DNA from: Anas platyrhynchos
Lineage: Eukaryota > Chordata > Aves > Anseriformes > Anatidae
Reading direction: 5' to 3'
Assembly: GCF_047663525.1 (NCBI RefSeq)
Contig: NC_092612.1
Coordinates: 653,501 to 717,500, forward strand
DNA length: 64,000 bases
This document shows positions 43,304 to 53,544 of this stretch, one piece after another. Under the pieces are notes generated by a model that worked only from the letters and a program-made list of their open reading frames with translations, was not told where the DNA came from and did not search any database. Both the position numbers and the translations under genes were made by a program. The first letter of the stretch is position 1; each line of letters opens with the position of its first letter.

Positions 43304-43379
43304 AAAACAACACTTTGTCCTACTGCTGCTGCCTGCTGGGACGGGGAGAGCCGGGACGGGCCCCCCCCCCGGGGGGAGC

Positions 43380-46300
43380 TCAGCCCCCCAGGAGCTGCCC
43401 CACGGCCGCTTTGGCGCTGGCGATGCAGTCGTTGACGGAGACCCCGGCGTAGGAGGCGCCCACGAGGCTGAGGGGCAGCCGCTGCTCCGCCAGGAACCGG
43501 CTGATGCGCTCTGCGGGACGGACAGACGGACGGTGGCAGCCTCTGTGTGTCCCCCCCCCGTGTCCCCACGTCCCCCCTGTGTCCCTGTCCCCAGCCTTAC
43601 CCATCCGCTGCCAGTGGCCCAGCGTGTACTGGGGGATGCAGGCCTGCAGAAGGAGCAGCCGGTGAGCCCCAGGACCCCCTGGTACCCCCCCTGACACCCC
43701 CCAAGACCCCCAAACTCCGTCACCCACCTGCTGCACCCTGACGATGCTGCGTGCCGGTGCCACCTCCAGCCCCAGCTGCTCCTGCGCCGCTGCCTGCGCC
43801 CGCTGCAGCAGCATGGCCGGGGTCACCGCCGCTGGGTCCCCGAAAGCTTGCGTGAACCAGGCGCCCCCCAGCATCACCTGCGGCAGAAACAGGGGTCCCG
43901 TGAGCCCCCCCTCGGTATTTCCCCCTCCCCTTTATTCCCCCGGGGGCCCTCACCCACCGTCAGCCGCACCGAAGCCGGCCCCGCGCCGTCGTGCTGCGGG
44001 AAGGCCACCGAGTCGTAGACGATGCCCAGGAGGGAGTCATCCTCGGAGGAAGGCACCAGGTGCCCGAAACCCTTTAGGGGGGAGGAGAGGAGTGAACAAG
44101 GGGGTGGGGGGGGCTGGGGGGGGGTCCTGGGTGCAGGGCTCTCACCGTGACGGGCAGCGTGACGCCCTCGTACTGCAGGTTCACCACGGCCACGGCCACC
44201 GTGGGGATTTGCCGCAGCTCCTGCGCCAGGGGCTCGGCCTCGGCCGGCAGCGCCTCCGCCAGGGCTGGAAGCAGAGTTTGGGGAGGATTTGGGGGGATTC
44301 AGGTGGATTTTGGGGTGTTTGGGGAGCCCCAGCACCCACCTGCGGCTGGGAGGGCGCTGATGATGTGGTCGGCTGTCACGGTGCCGTCTGCCAGGGTGAG
44401 CTGGGGGGAGAGGGAAAGGGGGTGCTGACCCCAGGGGGTTTGGGGGTCCTGGCACCCCCAAATGGCTCCCCCAAAAGCCATGGGGTGAGCCTGGGGGTTG
44501 CCCAGGGGGTCCCAGCCACTGTAATTGGAGGTGAAATGTCCTGGAGTCCCCAAACCTTGGGGAAAGAGCCATGGGGTCCCAGCCCCCACCCCAAATACAA
44601 GGAGGGGACCCCCCCAAATTATGGGACAGGACCAGGGGGATCCCAGCACCCCCAAATTACAGGGCATAAACCCAGGGCTCCCAGCACCTCCCTGAGCCAG
44701 CACCCTGACCCTCGTGCCACCCCGGGAGGGGACAGGAACCAAATTTTTTGGGACAGAGAGCCCCCCCGAAGGAACGAGGACCCCTCCCCGAGGTCAGCGG
44801 GGGTCCCTACCTGCCAGCGGCCGTCGTGGCGGCGCCGCAGGCTGCGCAGGGGCGCGTGGCAGCGCAGCTCCACGCCGCGGGGGCGCAGGAAGGCGGCGAG
44901 TGCCTCGGGCAGCGTCTCCATCCCGCGCCGCAGCGACCACTGGCTCCAGCGCTCGGCGCGCGCCCGCCGGCTCAGCCCCGACTCAGCACCACGCTCCTGC
45001 CCTGCGGGGACACAGCACCTCGGGCACCGTGCCACCGGGGTCACCCCCATGTCCCTTCCCATGTCCTAGCGGTGTCCCTGCACCGGGGGTGTCCCCTCAT
45101 GCCATAGTGGCAGCACCAGGGTGTCCCCTTGGTGTCCCCTCATGCCATGGTGGTGGCACCAGGGTGTCCCCACGTGCCATAACGGTGGCACCAGGGTGTC
45201 CGAGCACCACACCGTCCGCCTGGGCTGTCCCCTCAGTGTCCCCACATGCCCTGGGGGCAGCATTCGGTGTCCCCTCGGTGTCCCCACCCCGTCTCTCACC
45301 CCCTCCCAGCGCCAGCCCCAGCAGCACGGAGCGCCGGCGCCGCTCGGCGTGGAAGAGCGCGGGGAAGCAGGAGCGGACGCTGAGCTGCCGGCAGTCCCCG
45401 GCGAACACCCCCCGGCACAGGCTGTCCACCGCGATGTCGGCCACCTGGGGGGGGGTGACAAAGGCAGGACGGGGTGAGGCAGCCCCTGATAAGCCCCCCC
45501 CGGGTGTTATCACCCCCTGCAGGCACCCACCTCCTGGCCGAAGCGGCGGCGGGCGAAGGCGTGGACGCTCTCATCGGGATCCTTCCCCGCTGGGGCCAGC
45601 AGATCCCGCAGCCCGCTCCACAGCAGCGCCCGCGAGAAGGGGGGCACCGGGCGAAACAGCCCCCTGGGGACGTGGGGAGGGGGGTGTCAGGGGATGGGAG
45701 CCCCCCTGGGGGGGGTGGTGGGAAGGGTTTGGGGGGGTGGCACCTACCCCAAACCCGAGGGCAGCTTGTGCAGGGCGCCGGCGGAGTAGAGGAAGCGGTG
45801 CCTGGAGGCCGGGTGGTCCCCGGGGACGGGCAGGACCTCGCTCTCCAGGCCCAGCTCTGAGATCTGTGGGGACACGGGGAGGATGGGGACAGGGACAGGG
45901 ACAGGACCCCCCCCCGGGACCCCCCCAGATGCCAGCACCAAGCTGGAGACCCCGCAGGACCCAACCAGGGACCCCCAAGAGCCTGGCACCCACCTGGGAC
46001 CCCTCCCCGGCTCCATTCAGCCGTCCCCAGGGTCCCTCAGCACCCCCCCAGGGACCCCCCAAGACCCCAACACCCCCCCAGAGCCCCCCCAACAACCTAA
46101 CATCCCCCCAGGTCCCCCCCCCAAGATCCTGGCACCCCCTTAGGGACCCCCCAAGACCCCGATACCCCCCCCAGACCCCCACCCCAGGACCCTGACACCC
46201 CCCAGCAACCCCCCAATACCCCCCTAGGGACCCCTCCCCAGCCCCCTGCACCCACCCCAGCCCCCATGGGACCCCCAGACCCCCACCCCAGGGCCCCCCC

Positions 46301-46962
46301 CCGGACTCCCCCCGTTACCATGTGCAGGGTGTCGGTGCCCACCGCCCCCCCGGGCCGGACTCCCCTGGGCCCGTGCTCGAAGACGGCCCCGTCCTCGGTG
46401 CGGGTGCTCTGCAGCCACCCCCCGAGGCGGCCGCTGGCCTCCAGCAGCACCACCTGGGGGGGGGGGAACCGCGGTCACGGCCACCGGGGGGAACCGGGGG
46501 TACCGGGGGGGGCAACGGGGGGAACGGGGGGGAACAGGGGGGCACTGGGGGGCACCGGGAGGAAACTGGGGGGGACTGGGGGAAACCGACAGGGAACCGG
46601 GGAGCACCGGGGGGGCCCAGGGGACACCGGGGGGGGATCAGGGGGTACCGGGGGGGGACCGGGAGGGAACGGGAGGCACCGGGGGGCGCCGGGGGGCACC
46701 GGGGGAAACCGAGAGGGAGCCGGGGAACACCGGAGGGGCACCGGGAGGGACCGGGGGGGGACCGGGGGGTTCCGTAGGGGACCGGGGGGCACCGGAGAAG
46801 GACCGGGAAGGAACCGGGAGGCACCGGGGGCACCGGGGAAGGTGCTCAGAGCCCCCCCGGTCCCTCCCCGCTCACCTTTGGCGGCTGGGGGGCTCGGGCC
46901 AGGTGGTAGCAGGCGGCCAGGCCGCTGATGCCGCCCCCCAGCACGGCCACGGTGCGCGGCAT
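43380..46962 (-). CDS. PPOX: PPOX, protoporphyrinogen oxidase
   Basis: Twelve exons: 43380-43510, 43601-43643, 43728-43877, 43958-44071, 44146-44264, 44340-44400, 44811-45001, 45300-45444, 45531-45663, 45748-45863, 46319-46453, 46876-46962. Their sum is 1425 bases, 474 residues (human 477). The N-terminus [20 protein letters not shown] holds the GxGxxG FAD-binding turn. The C-terminal region [16 protein letters not shown] is the second FAD contact. The enzyme oxidises protoporphyrinogen IX to protoporphyrin IX at the outer face of the inner mitochondrial membrane, the penultimate step of haem synthesis. Intron 1 (46454-46875) is a CCGGGGGGAACC-type repeat. Five CCACGCCC boxes and a GATA motif lie 280-400 bases upstream. 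Confidence 0.96.
46455..46850. repeat. ACCGGGGGGAACCGGGG array in PPOX intron 1
   Basis: Imperfect units of about 11-17 bases made of ACCGGGGGGCACCGG and GGGAACCGGGAGG. The PPOX sense strand is the C-rich one. Confidence 0.85.
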
Positions 46963-47084
46963 TGGGGGCGCTGCCGAAACGGGGAGGGGGGGCCCGGGGG
47001 TGCCCGGCCCGGCCGCGCCCCGCTCCCGGTTTCCCTCCGGACACCGAAACCGCGAGCACCGCTCAGAGCTCGGGGGGGGCCGCC

Positions 47085-47430
47085 CCTCCTCGGTGATTGG
47101 TGGAGAGGGAGGGGGCGGGGTTAACGGCAGCCAATAGCGCGGCGCTGTCTCATTGATGGACGCGGCAGGCCCCGCCCTTAGGGTGGCTCCGCCCCCCTGG
47201 TGGCTCCGCCTCCCTGATTGGCCCCGCCCCTCCCGCAACAAGCCACGCCCCCTCCCTATAAGACACGTGTAGGATAAGCCCCGCCCCCGTTCCATAGCCA
47301 CGCCCATTACCTATAGCCACGCCCACTTTCTAACCACGCCCCTGCTTATAACCACGCCCACTGTTCTATAGCCCCGCCCCTTTGGTTCTGGCCCCGCCCC
47401 CTGCCCCATAGCCCCGCCCCCTCTCTCTGC
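47085..47430 (-). promoter_or_regulatory. PPOX: PPOX upstream block: CCACGCCC array, GATA, E-box, CCAAT
   Basis: Five CCACGCCC boxes (47243, 47298, 47317, 47334, 47352) show 17-19 base spacing over the last four, followed by CCCCGCCCC boxes. Between the first two lie a CACGTG E-box (47264-47269) and GATAAG (47273-47278). CCAAT-type words sit nearer PPOX (about 47094, 47132, 47216). CACCC-like plus GATA is the classic erythroid combination, and mammalian PPOX is known to be GATA1-responsive. Confidence 0.5.
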
Positions 47431-47514
47431 CCCCCCCCCAGCGCCCCCAGCCAGGGCTCCCCCCCCCCCCCAAATCCCCCCAAAACTCCTCGTTTTTGGT
47501 CTTTTTTTAATAAA

Positions 47515-47520
47515 TTTATT
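47515..47520 (-). terminator. USP21: USP21 poly(A) signal
   Basis: AATAAA on the minus strand within an AT-rich tract, 185 bases after the USP21 stop codon. Confidence 0.7.
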
Positions 47521-47704
47521 CACAAAAGCCCCTGGGGTGGGGCCGCCGGGGCTCTGTACAGCCGCCCAACCGCGGCCCCCCCCCCCCCCCGTTAACCGGG
47601 GACCGGGACTTGGAGGGGGGGGAGGGGGGGGTCCCGGGCAGGTGGGAGGAGGAGGAGGAGGAGGAGGGGGTCCCGGGGGGGGGTCCCCGGGGGGGGGGCG
47701 CAGC

Positions 47705-50700
47705 TCAGGGCCTCCTGCCGGGGGGGTCGTGGAGCTCGTAGAAGAGGACGTAGCCCTCGCTGGACGGCACCTGGTTCTCGCTGATGGGCGACACGCTGCG
47801 GCCGCAGCCTCAGCACGGAGCCACGGGGGGGGGGTGAAAGGGGTTGGGGGGGGTCAGGGGGGGTCAAGGTTTATGGGGGGGGGGGTCAATTTTTGGGGTG
47901 GGGGGCACCTACCGGGAGTCGTTGTAGAGCCGCCAGCCCGAGGGGTCGCGGCAGAAGGCGGTGTAGTGGCCGTAGTGCACGCTGCCCGAGTGGTTGCAGA
48001 GCGCGTAGAGGCTGTACACGGGGCTGCCTGCGTGGCGGGGGGCACAGCTCAGAGCTGAGACCCCCCCCCTTAAATCCCTGCCCCCCCCCCCCCCCGTGAC
48101 CCCCCTGGCCCCCCCTTACCCGCCTTCTCGCTGGCGAACTCGCGCAGGTTGAGCTGCTGCAGGGGGAAGTCGACGAAGACGGAGCACTTCTTGATGGAGT
48201 AGCGCGTGGTGGAGAAACGGTTGAGGTCTGGGGTGGGGGGGGCCCTGGGGTTAAGGGACATCACCCGGACAAGGCAGGGACCCCCCCGGGACCCCTCCCC
48301 AAAAATAAAAAATGAGGGGTTCCTGAAGGATACGCAGCACCAGGACGCGGGGGAAGCGCTGGATGGTGAGCTTCTTGGTGCTGCGCGTGCGCTGCCGGCA
48401 CTTGTCGCACACGGGCGCGTTCTCCGAGTCCAGCTCCTCCTCCTTGGTGAAGAGGCTGAAGCAGTCGTGCAAAGAAACCTTCCCGCCCGCGAAGCTCTTC
48501 TGCAAATTGGGGGGGCTTAGATTAACCTGGGGGGGGGGCTCTAATTAACCACAAGAGGATCAATTAACCAAGGGGGATCCCGTCCTACCTTGGGGATGGG
48601 CAGCGAGAGGTCGCAGAAGACCTCGAAGGTGGTGGAGCGGTAGCCACACGCCTGGCACTTCAGGCAGCTCTTCAGCTGCCCCACAAAGAGGTCTGGGGGG
48701 GGCCAGGGGGGGTCAGCACGGCCCCAAAAACCTGGGGACCCCCCCCAGCCATGAGGGGCTGCCCCACGGTGGCCGCGCTCACCCACGATCTTGCTGTCCT
48801 CCCTCTCCAGGTAGCGCTTCCACATCAGGTTGGCGCGCTCGTCGTCGCTGCGGGGGGTCAGGGGGGGTCGGTGAGGGCCTGTGACCCCCCCCCCTGTGTC
48901 TCCCACCCCTCCAGTGTCCCCCCAACCTCAGCGTGTCGCTGTCCTCGGGCGCGGGGGGGCGGCGGGTGTCTGCCAGGATGCTGGGGGTCCTGCGGGCCTT
49001 GCGGTTGATCTCGGCGTGGAGCCGGTCCATGAAGAACTTGAGGAACTCCTGCGCGTCCTGCTGGCTGCAGCGCGCGGCCCTCAGCACCCATGGGTGCCCC
49101 CCGGCCCCGCCAGATCCCCTGGGCAGACTCAGACCCCCTCGGAGGGGCAATTTGGAGGGGGGGGGGTTTGACCCTCGCCTCACCGCTGCGGCGCCCTGGG
49201 GACCTCCAGGCCCCAATTAGGGGATGGGGCTGAGCACCCAAGGGTGCCCCCAGCCCCCAAGTGTGGGGATCAGGGTGAGCAGAGCACCCCCAGCACCCAC
49301 CCACAAGGGGAAAGCACCCAGGGGTCCCCCCCAGCACCCAGCTGCAGGGATGAGGCTGAGCACCCATGGGTGCCCCCTTGGCACCAGCCGTGGGAACGAA
49401 GGCGAGCACCCAGAGGTGCCCCCAGCACCCGTAAGGACGGCGCTGAGCACCCCCAGCCCCCACCCACCAGCGGCGAGCACCCAAGGGTGCCCCCCAGCAC
49501 CCAACCACACGAGATAAGGGAACAAACCCCCCTGGTGTCCCCCCAGCACCCACCCACAGACACGAGGCCGTGCCCCTGGTGCTCCCCCACGACCCCAACC
49601 AGCACCCAAGCGTGGGCACGAGGACGAGCACCCATGGGTGCTGCTGACCTGTAGCCGGTGAAGGAGGGGACGTATTTCTGGAACACGGCCTTGAAGCGCC
49701 CGGGGTTGACGGCCTCGGTGGGCTCGGGGTGCCACAGCGCCGCGATGACATCGGCGAAGGCTGCGGGGGGGGAACGGGAGGCATCAGGGGGGTTTATGTC
49801 AAGGAGATGAGCACCCATGGGTGCTGGGGGGGGGTGGCACCACCCTCGGTGAGCTCCTGGGGGGCGCGGGGCCCGGCGGGCTGCTCCTGCAGGTAGTCCT
49901 TGCGCAGGCAGTAGTCGCGCAGGGGCTTGGTGCTGCTCAGGCACTGCAGCACCGCGTTCATGAAGCACTGCGGGACAGAAGGACGTGGGGACGTGGGGAG
50001 GGGGATTTGGGGACACTGGGACACGGGGAGGGGGGTGTGGGGACACCGGGGACAAGGCAAGGACTGAGGACAGGGACATGGGGACAGGAACACGGGGACA
50101 CGGGATGTGGGGACACTGGGGACAAGGACTTGGGGAGAGGGATTTGGGGACACCAGGGACAAGGACTGGGGACGGGGACACGGGGATGGGGATTTGGGAC
50201 ACTGGGGACAAAGACAGGGAACAAGGACATGGGGACTTGGGGAGGGGGATTTGGGGACAGGGATGGGACAGGGCGACGTGGGGACACAGGGACAAGGGGA
50301 CACGGGTTGCCCCCCCCCCCTTACCGTGTTGCCCAAATTCCGGAGCCCGACGTGGCCGGAGCCCAGCAGCAGCGCGTGGGGGGTCTGCGGGGACACCAGG
50401 ACAGAGCCCTCAGCCCCCCCACACACCACCACCCCCGGGGGGGGGGGCTGGGGGCGAGCCAGGACCCCCCCCCTCACCCCCAACCCCCCCATTTCCCCCT
50501 TACCCCCCCCATTCCCCCACTCCCCCCTTGCCCTCCCCCCCCTTTTACCTCTTGGCGCCCCAACAGCAGCCCCAGGGCCCCCCCGGCCCCCGGAGGTGAG
50601 GATGGGGCAGGAGGCCGGGGGGCAGCGGGGGGGGCCGCGGGGGGGGCAGCTCCAGCAGCGTGGCGCCCCGTGGCCCCACCATGGCACAGCGGGGACGGGA

Positions 50701-51916
50701 CCGTGCCCCCCTCTGACCCCCCCCCTCGTTAATCTGCCCCCCCCCACACTCGTTAGCTTGATCCGATTTGCCCCCGGGGCTATTCTGGGCTCATCTTAGA
50801 GGGGGGGGGATTAATTAGAGGTGGGGGTGGAGCCGGGGGGGGGCACTGGGTGGTGGCACTGTGCTGGGGACCTGTGGGGGGGGGGGCACAGATCTGGGGG
50901 CAGCGATTTGGGGACAAGCCCCCCCCCATCCCACTGCCACCACCCTGGGGTTTCACCCAGGGCAAGCGGGGGGGGGCAAAAACCAAGCGAGGACCCCCCC
51001 ACACCCCAAATCCCCCCCCAAAAACCAGGATTTGACCCCCCCGTGCCCCCCCCAACCCCCTCTTACAGCCGCCGCCTTCTCCTCGGGCCTGCTGGGGGCC
51101 GGCCCCCTGCCCGTGGTGGTGGTGGTGTTGTTGGGGGGGGGCGGCGGCGGCGAGCCCCCGGGCACGGGCCCGTCGGAGGGGGGGGGCCCACGAACGAACG
51201 GGGAGGGGGGGTCACGAGTCCGGGGCCAGCCCTCGTGGCGCACGGAGAGCAGCGGGGGCGCGCTGGGGGGGCCACCGTTGACCCGGCGTAGGGACGAGCT
51301 CCTCCGGAGAGCCGAGGCGGTGGCGTGCTGCCGGTACTGGGGGGGGTCCCGAGGGTGGTCCCGAGGGTCCCGGTGGTGCTGGTGGTGGTCCCGGGGGGGT
51401 GTGAGGAGGGGGGGGGCACCGTCCCGCAGCGCCAAGCGGCTGAGCGCCGCCGCCACCTCCTCGCCGCTCAGGTCGCCGATGCTGACGGATTTGGAGCGCG
51501 CCAGGTTGCCGCGAGGACGGCGCTCGGCGGCCGGCAGCGAGAAGGACGTGGAGGAAGAGGAGGAGGAGGAGGAGGAGGAAGATGAGGAGGATGAAGACGA
51601 AGACGAAACGCCGCCCGGGGGGGGCCGTGCCGCCCCCTCCCACCGCCGGGGAGGCGGGCACCCGCACCCCGTGGTCCGCTTTGAGGGGTCCCCGGCGCGC
51701 GGCTGAGCCCCGTTTCGCCGCCCGGCCCCGCTCCAGCTCCAGCTTCTTGCCCCTTTCGTCCAAGGGGGGGGGCCGGGGGGGCAACAGGCGAAGTTTGGGG
51801 GCCGGGGAGAGGCCGTTGGCGGCGGGGCTCAGCCCCCCCCCGGGACGTTCCTGGCTCACGGCGCGGCCGGGGGGGTCGCGGCTTCGGCCCAGGCGTTGCT
51901 CCGAAGCCTGGGGCAT
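47705..51916 (-). CDS. USP21: USP21, ubiquitin-specific protease 21
   Basis: Catalytic exons: 47705-47795, 47913-48027, 48120-48227, 48334-48499, 48589-48692, 48783-48847, 48927-49064, 49649-49760, 49844-49967, 50325-50384. These give 360 residues in frame. A middle exon ends at 50549 with its 5' border unclear, and the N-terminal exon is 51067-51916. The Cys box GLRNLGNT-CFMNAVLQCL has the nucleophile at the start of exon 49844-49967. The His box is HYGHYTAFC. Zinc Cys pairs lie in CLKCQACGY and CDKCRQR. The N-terminus MPQASEQRLGRSRDPP matches human, followed by a poly-Ser run and NLARSKSVS. The frame shifts at a G8 run (51617-51624), probably a sequence error. It removes ubiquitin from histone H2A, RIPK1 and GATA3 in mammals. 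Confidence 0.93.
49070..49650. repeat. AGCACCCATGGGTGCCCCC minisatellite in USP21 intron
   Basis: About 14 loose units of GAGCACCCA(T/A)GGGTGCCCCCAGC lie between exons 48927-49064 and 49649-49760. The core GCACCCATGGGTGC is a perfect palindrome in several units. Confidence 0.85.
49985..50310. repeat. GGGGACACGGGGATT minisatellite in USP21 intron
   Basis: Loose tandem of GGGGACA, AGGGACA and GGGGATTTGGGGACACTGG words between exons 49844-49967 and 50325-50384. The sense strand of USP21 is the C-rich one. Confidence 0.75.
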
Positions 51917-52229
51917 GGTCGGGAGGAGCCTGGGGGGGGGCAAAAGGAGGGAGCTGGGGGGGGGGGAATAAAAAATAAAATAAAAAATATAAAGGGGGGG
52001 GTGCGGGGGGGGAGGAGGGGGTGGGGGGCGCCCACCTCTCACAGCCCCCCGAGGAGCGCGGCCGGCCGGAGCGTCCCATCGGGGGGGGGCCTGCGGCGTT
52101 AAGAGAGGGGCCCAGTCATTTTGGGGGGGGCACGGGGGGGGCAGGTCACCAGGTGGGGGGGGGCAGGTCCCAGCTCTGTGCCCTCATCCAGAGACCCCCA
52201 CCCTTTGCCCGTCCCCCCCCCCCCATCAA

Positions 52230-53050
52230 TGAGGCACCGTCCCGTGTCCTACCTGGGTGCTGTGCCCCCCCCACCCCCACCCCGTGTCCCCCCCCCAGGA
52301 CGTGCCCCCTGCCCAGCTCTGCCCCCCCACAGTCCCCATCCCTTGTCCTCCCCCTTGTCCCCCCGTTACCCCATGCCCCCTCCCCAGGTGATGCCCCCAT
52401 TGGCCCCGTTCTGTGCCCCCCCGACCCTGTCCCTCCCCCATGTCCCACCTGTGACCCCCCCCAAGTGCCACCACTCCCTGTGTCCCCTCCAGGACCCTAT
52501 CACCCCCATGTCCCCCCCCCCCACCCCAACCTGCCCCTGTCCCCCCCCACATCCCACCTGCCCCCCCCCAGTGTCACCATTCCCTGTCCCCCCCCCAGAC
52601 CCTGTCCCCCCCAGGATCCCCCCTGTGTCCCCCCCATTCCCACCCACCCCAACCTGCCCCTGTCCCCCCCCCACGTCCCATCTGCCCCCCCCCCAGCGCC
52701 ACCACTCCCTGTCCCCCCCCAGTGCCCCCTCCTGTGCCCCCCCACCCCTACCTGTCCCCCCCCCCCATGTCCCACCTGGGCCCTGTCCCCCACCCTCCTG
52801 CCTGTGCCCCCCCCAACCCCCCAGCCCCCCCATTCCCCCCCATGCCCCCCCCACACCCCCCTTTGCCCCCCCCACCCCCCCTTCCCCCTCCCCTCCCCCT
52901 CCCCCTCGCTGCCCCCCCCCAGCACCCCCCTCGTTACCACCCCCTCCCCTTCCCCCCCATCCCCCGCGCCCCCCGTGCCCCCCACCCCCTCCCGGTGGTC
53001 CCGGCCCCCCCCCCAAAACCCCTCGCCTCCCCCCCCCCTCCCCGGCCCCG
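52230..53050 (-). other. USP21: USP21 5' UTR intron, C-run rich
   Basis: About 800 bases of CCCCC with CACTCCCTGTCC, CCATGTCCCACCTG and CCCCAACCTGCCCC words repeated. The minus (sense) strand is GGGG-run rich. Poly-Pro frames here are artefacts. Confidence 0.6.
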
Positions 53051-53055
53051 CCGCA

Positions 53056-53110
53056 CCTCCCGCGGGCCGCCATGGCAACAACTCCGCAGCGCCCGCCGCC
53101 ATCTTGGCTT
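53056..53110 (-). promoter_or_regulatory. USP21: USP21 promoter and untranslated exon 1
   Basis: GCCATCTTG at 53098-53106 reads CAAGATGGC along USP21 (YY1-like). A donor, GAGGTGCGG on the minus strand, sits at about 53050-53055, giving a short non-coding first exon. Confidence 0.5.
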
Positions 53111-53296
53111 CCCCCGCCCTCCGCCCCGCCCCCGGCGGCTTCACGGCGCCGCACTGCGCCGCGCCGCGCCCAGCCCCGCCCCCTCCGCCTGACGCCTCCG
53201 CGTCGCCATGGCGACCGCTTCGTTCCTCCCCCCCCCCTTCTTAAAGGGGACGCGGCCTTGTTTAAACGCCCCCCCCCCAACCTCCCCGGGGGGGTG

Positions 53297-53311
53297 TTTT
53301 TGTAGGGTCGC
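53297..53311. repeat. Lone TTTTTGTAGGGTCGC copy upstream of USP21
   Basis: TGTAGGGTCGC at 53301-53311 is the same core as the 13-copy array upstream of DCAF8, about 200 bases upstream of the USP21 start region. It is flanked by G/C runs. Confidence 0.7.
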
Positions 53312-53432
53312 GCGGCTCCACAGCCCCTCCCCAGCCACGGGGGGGGGGCAGAAATTGCGGAGACCCCCCGAAATGTTTGTTTGACCCCCCCCACAAAGCA
53401 GCAGCAGCAGGGGCAGGGTGAGGGCTGCAGAG

Positions 53433-53438
53433 TTTATT
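53433..53438 (-). terminator. UFC1: UFC1 poly(A) signal
   Basis: AATAAA on the minus strand, 107 bases after the UFC1 stop. The UFC1 end and USP21 promoter are about 330 bases apart on the same strand. Confidence 0.7.
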
Positions 53439-53544
53439 GGGGGACAGCAGGGAAAAAGGGGGGGTGGAGGGGCAGTGGGGGGGTCAGCACCTCCGGGGGG
53501 GGGTCGGCACTCCCGGGGGGGGCGCTGCCCCCCCAGCGCCCCTC

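Noticed and set aside
46250-46320. Intron-like gap causing loss of a PPOX segment
   Set aside because: All twelve exons join in phase to 474 residues, close to the human 477, so nothing substantial is missing.
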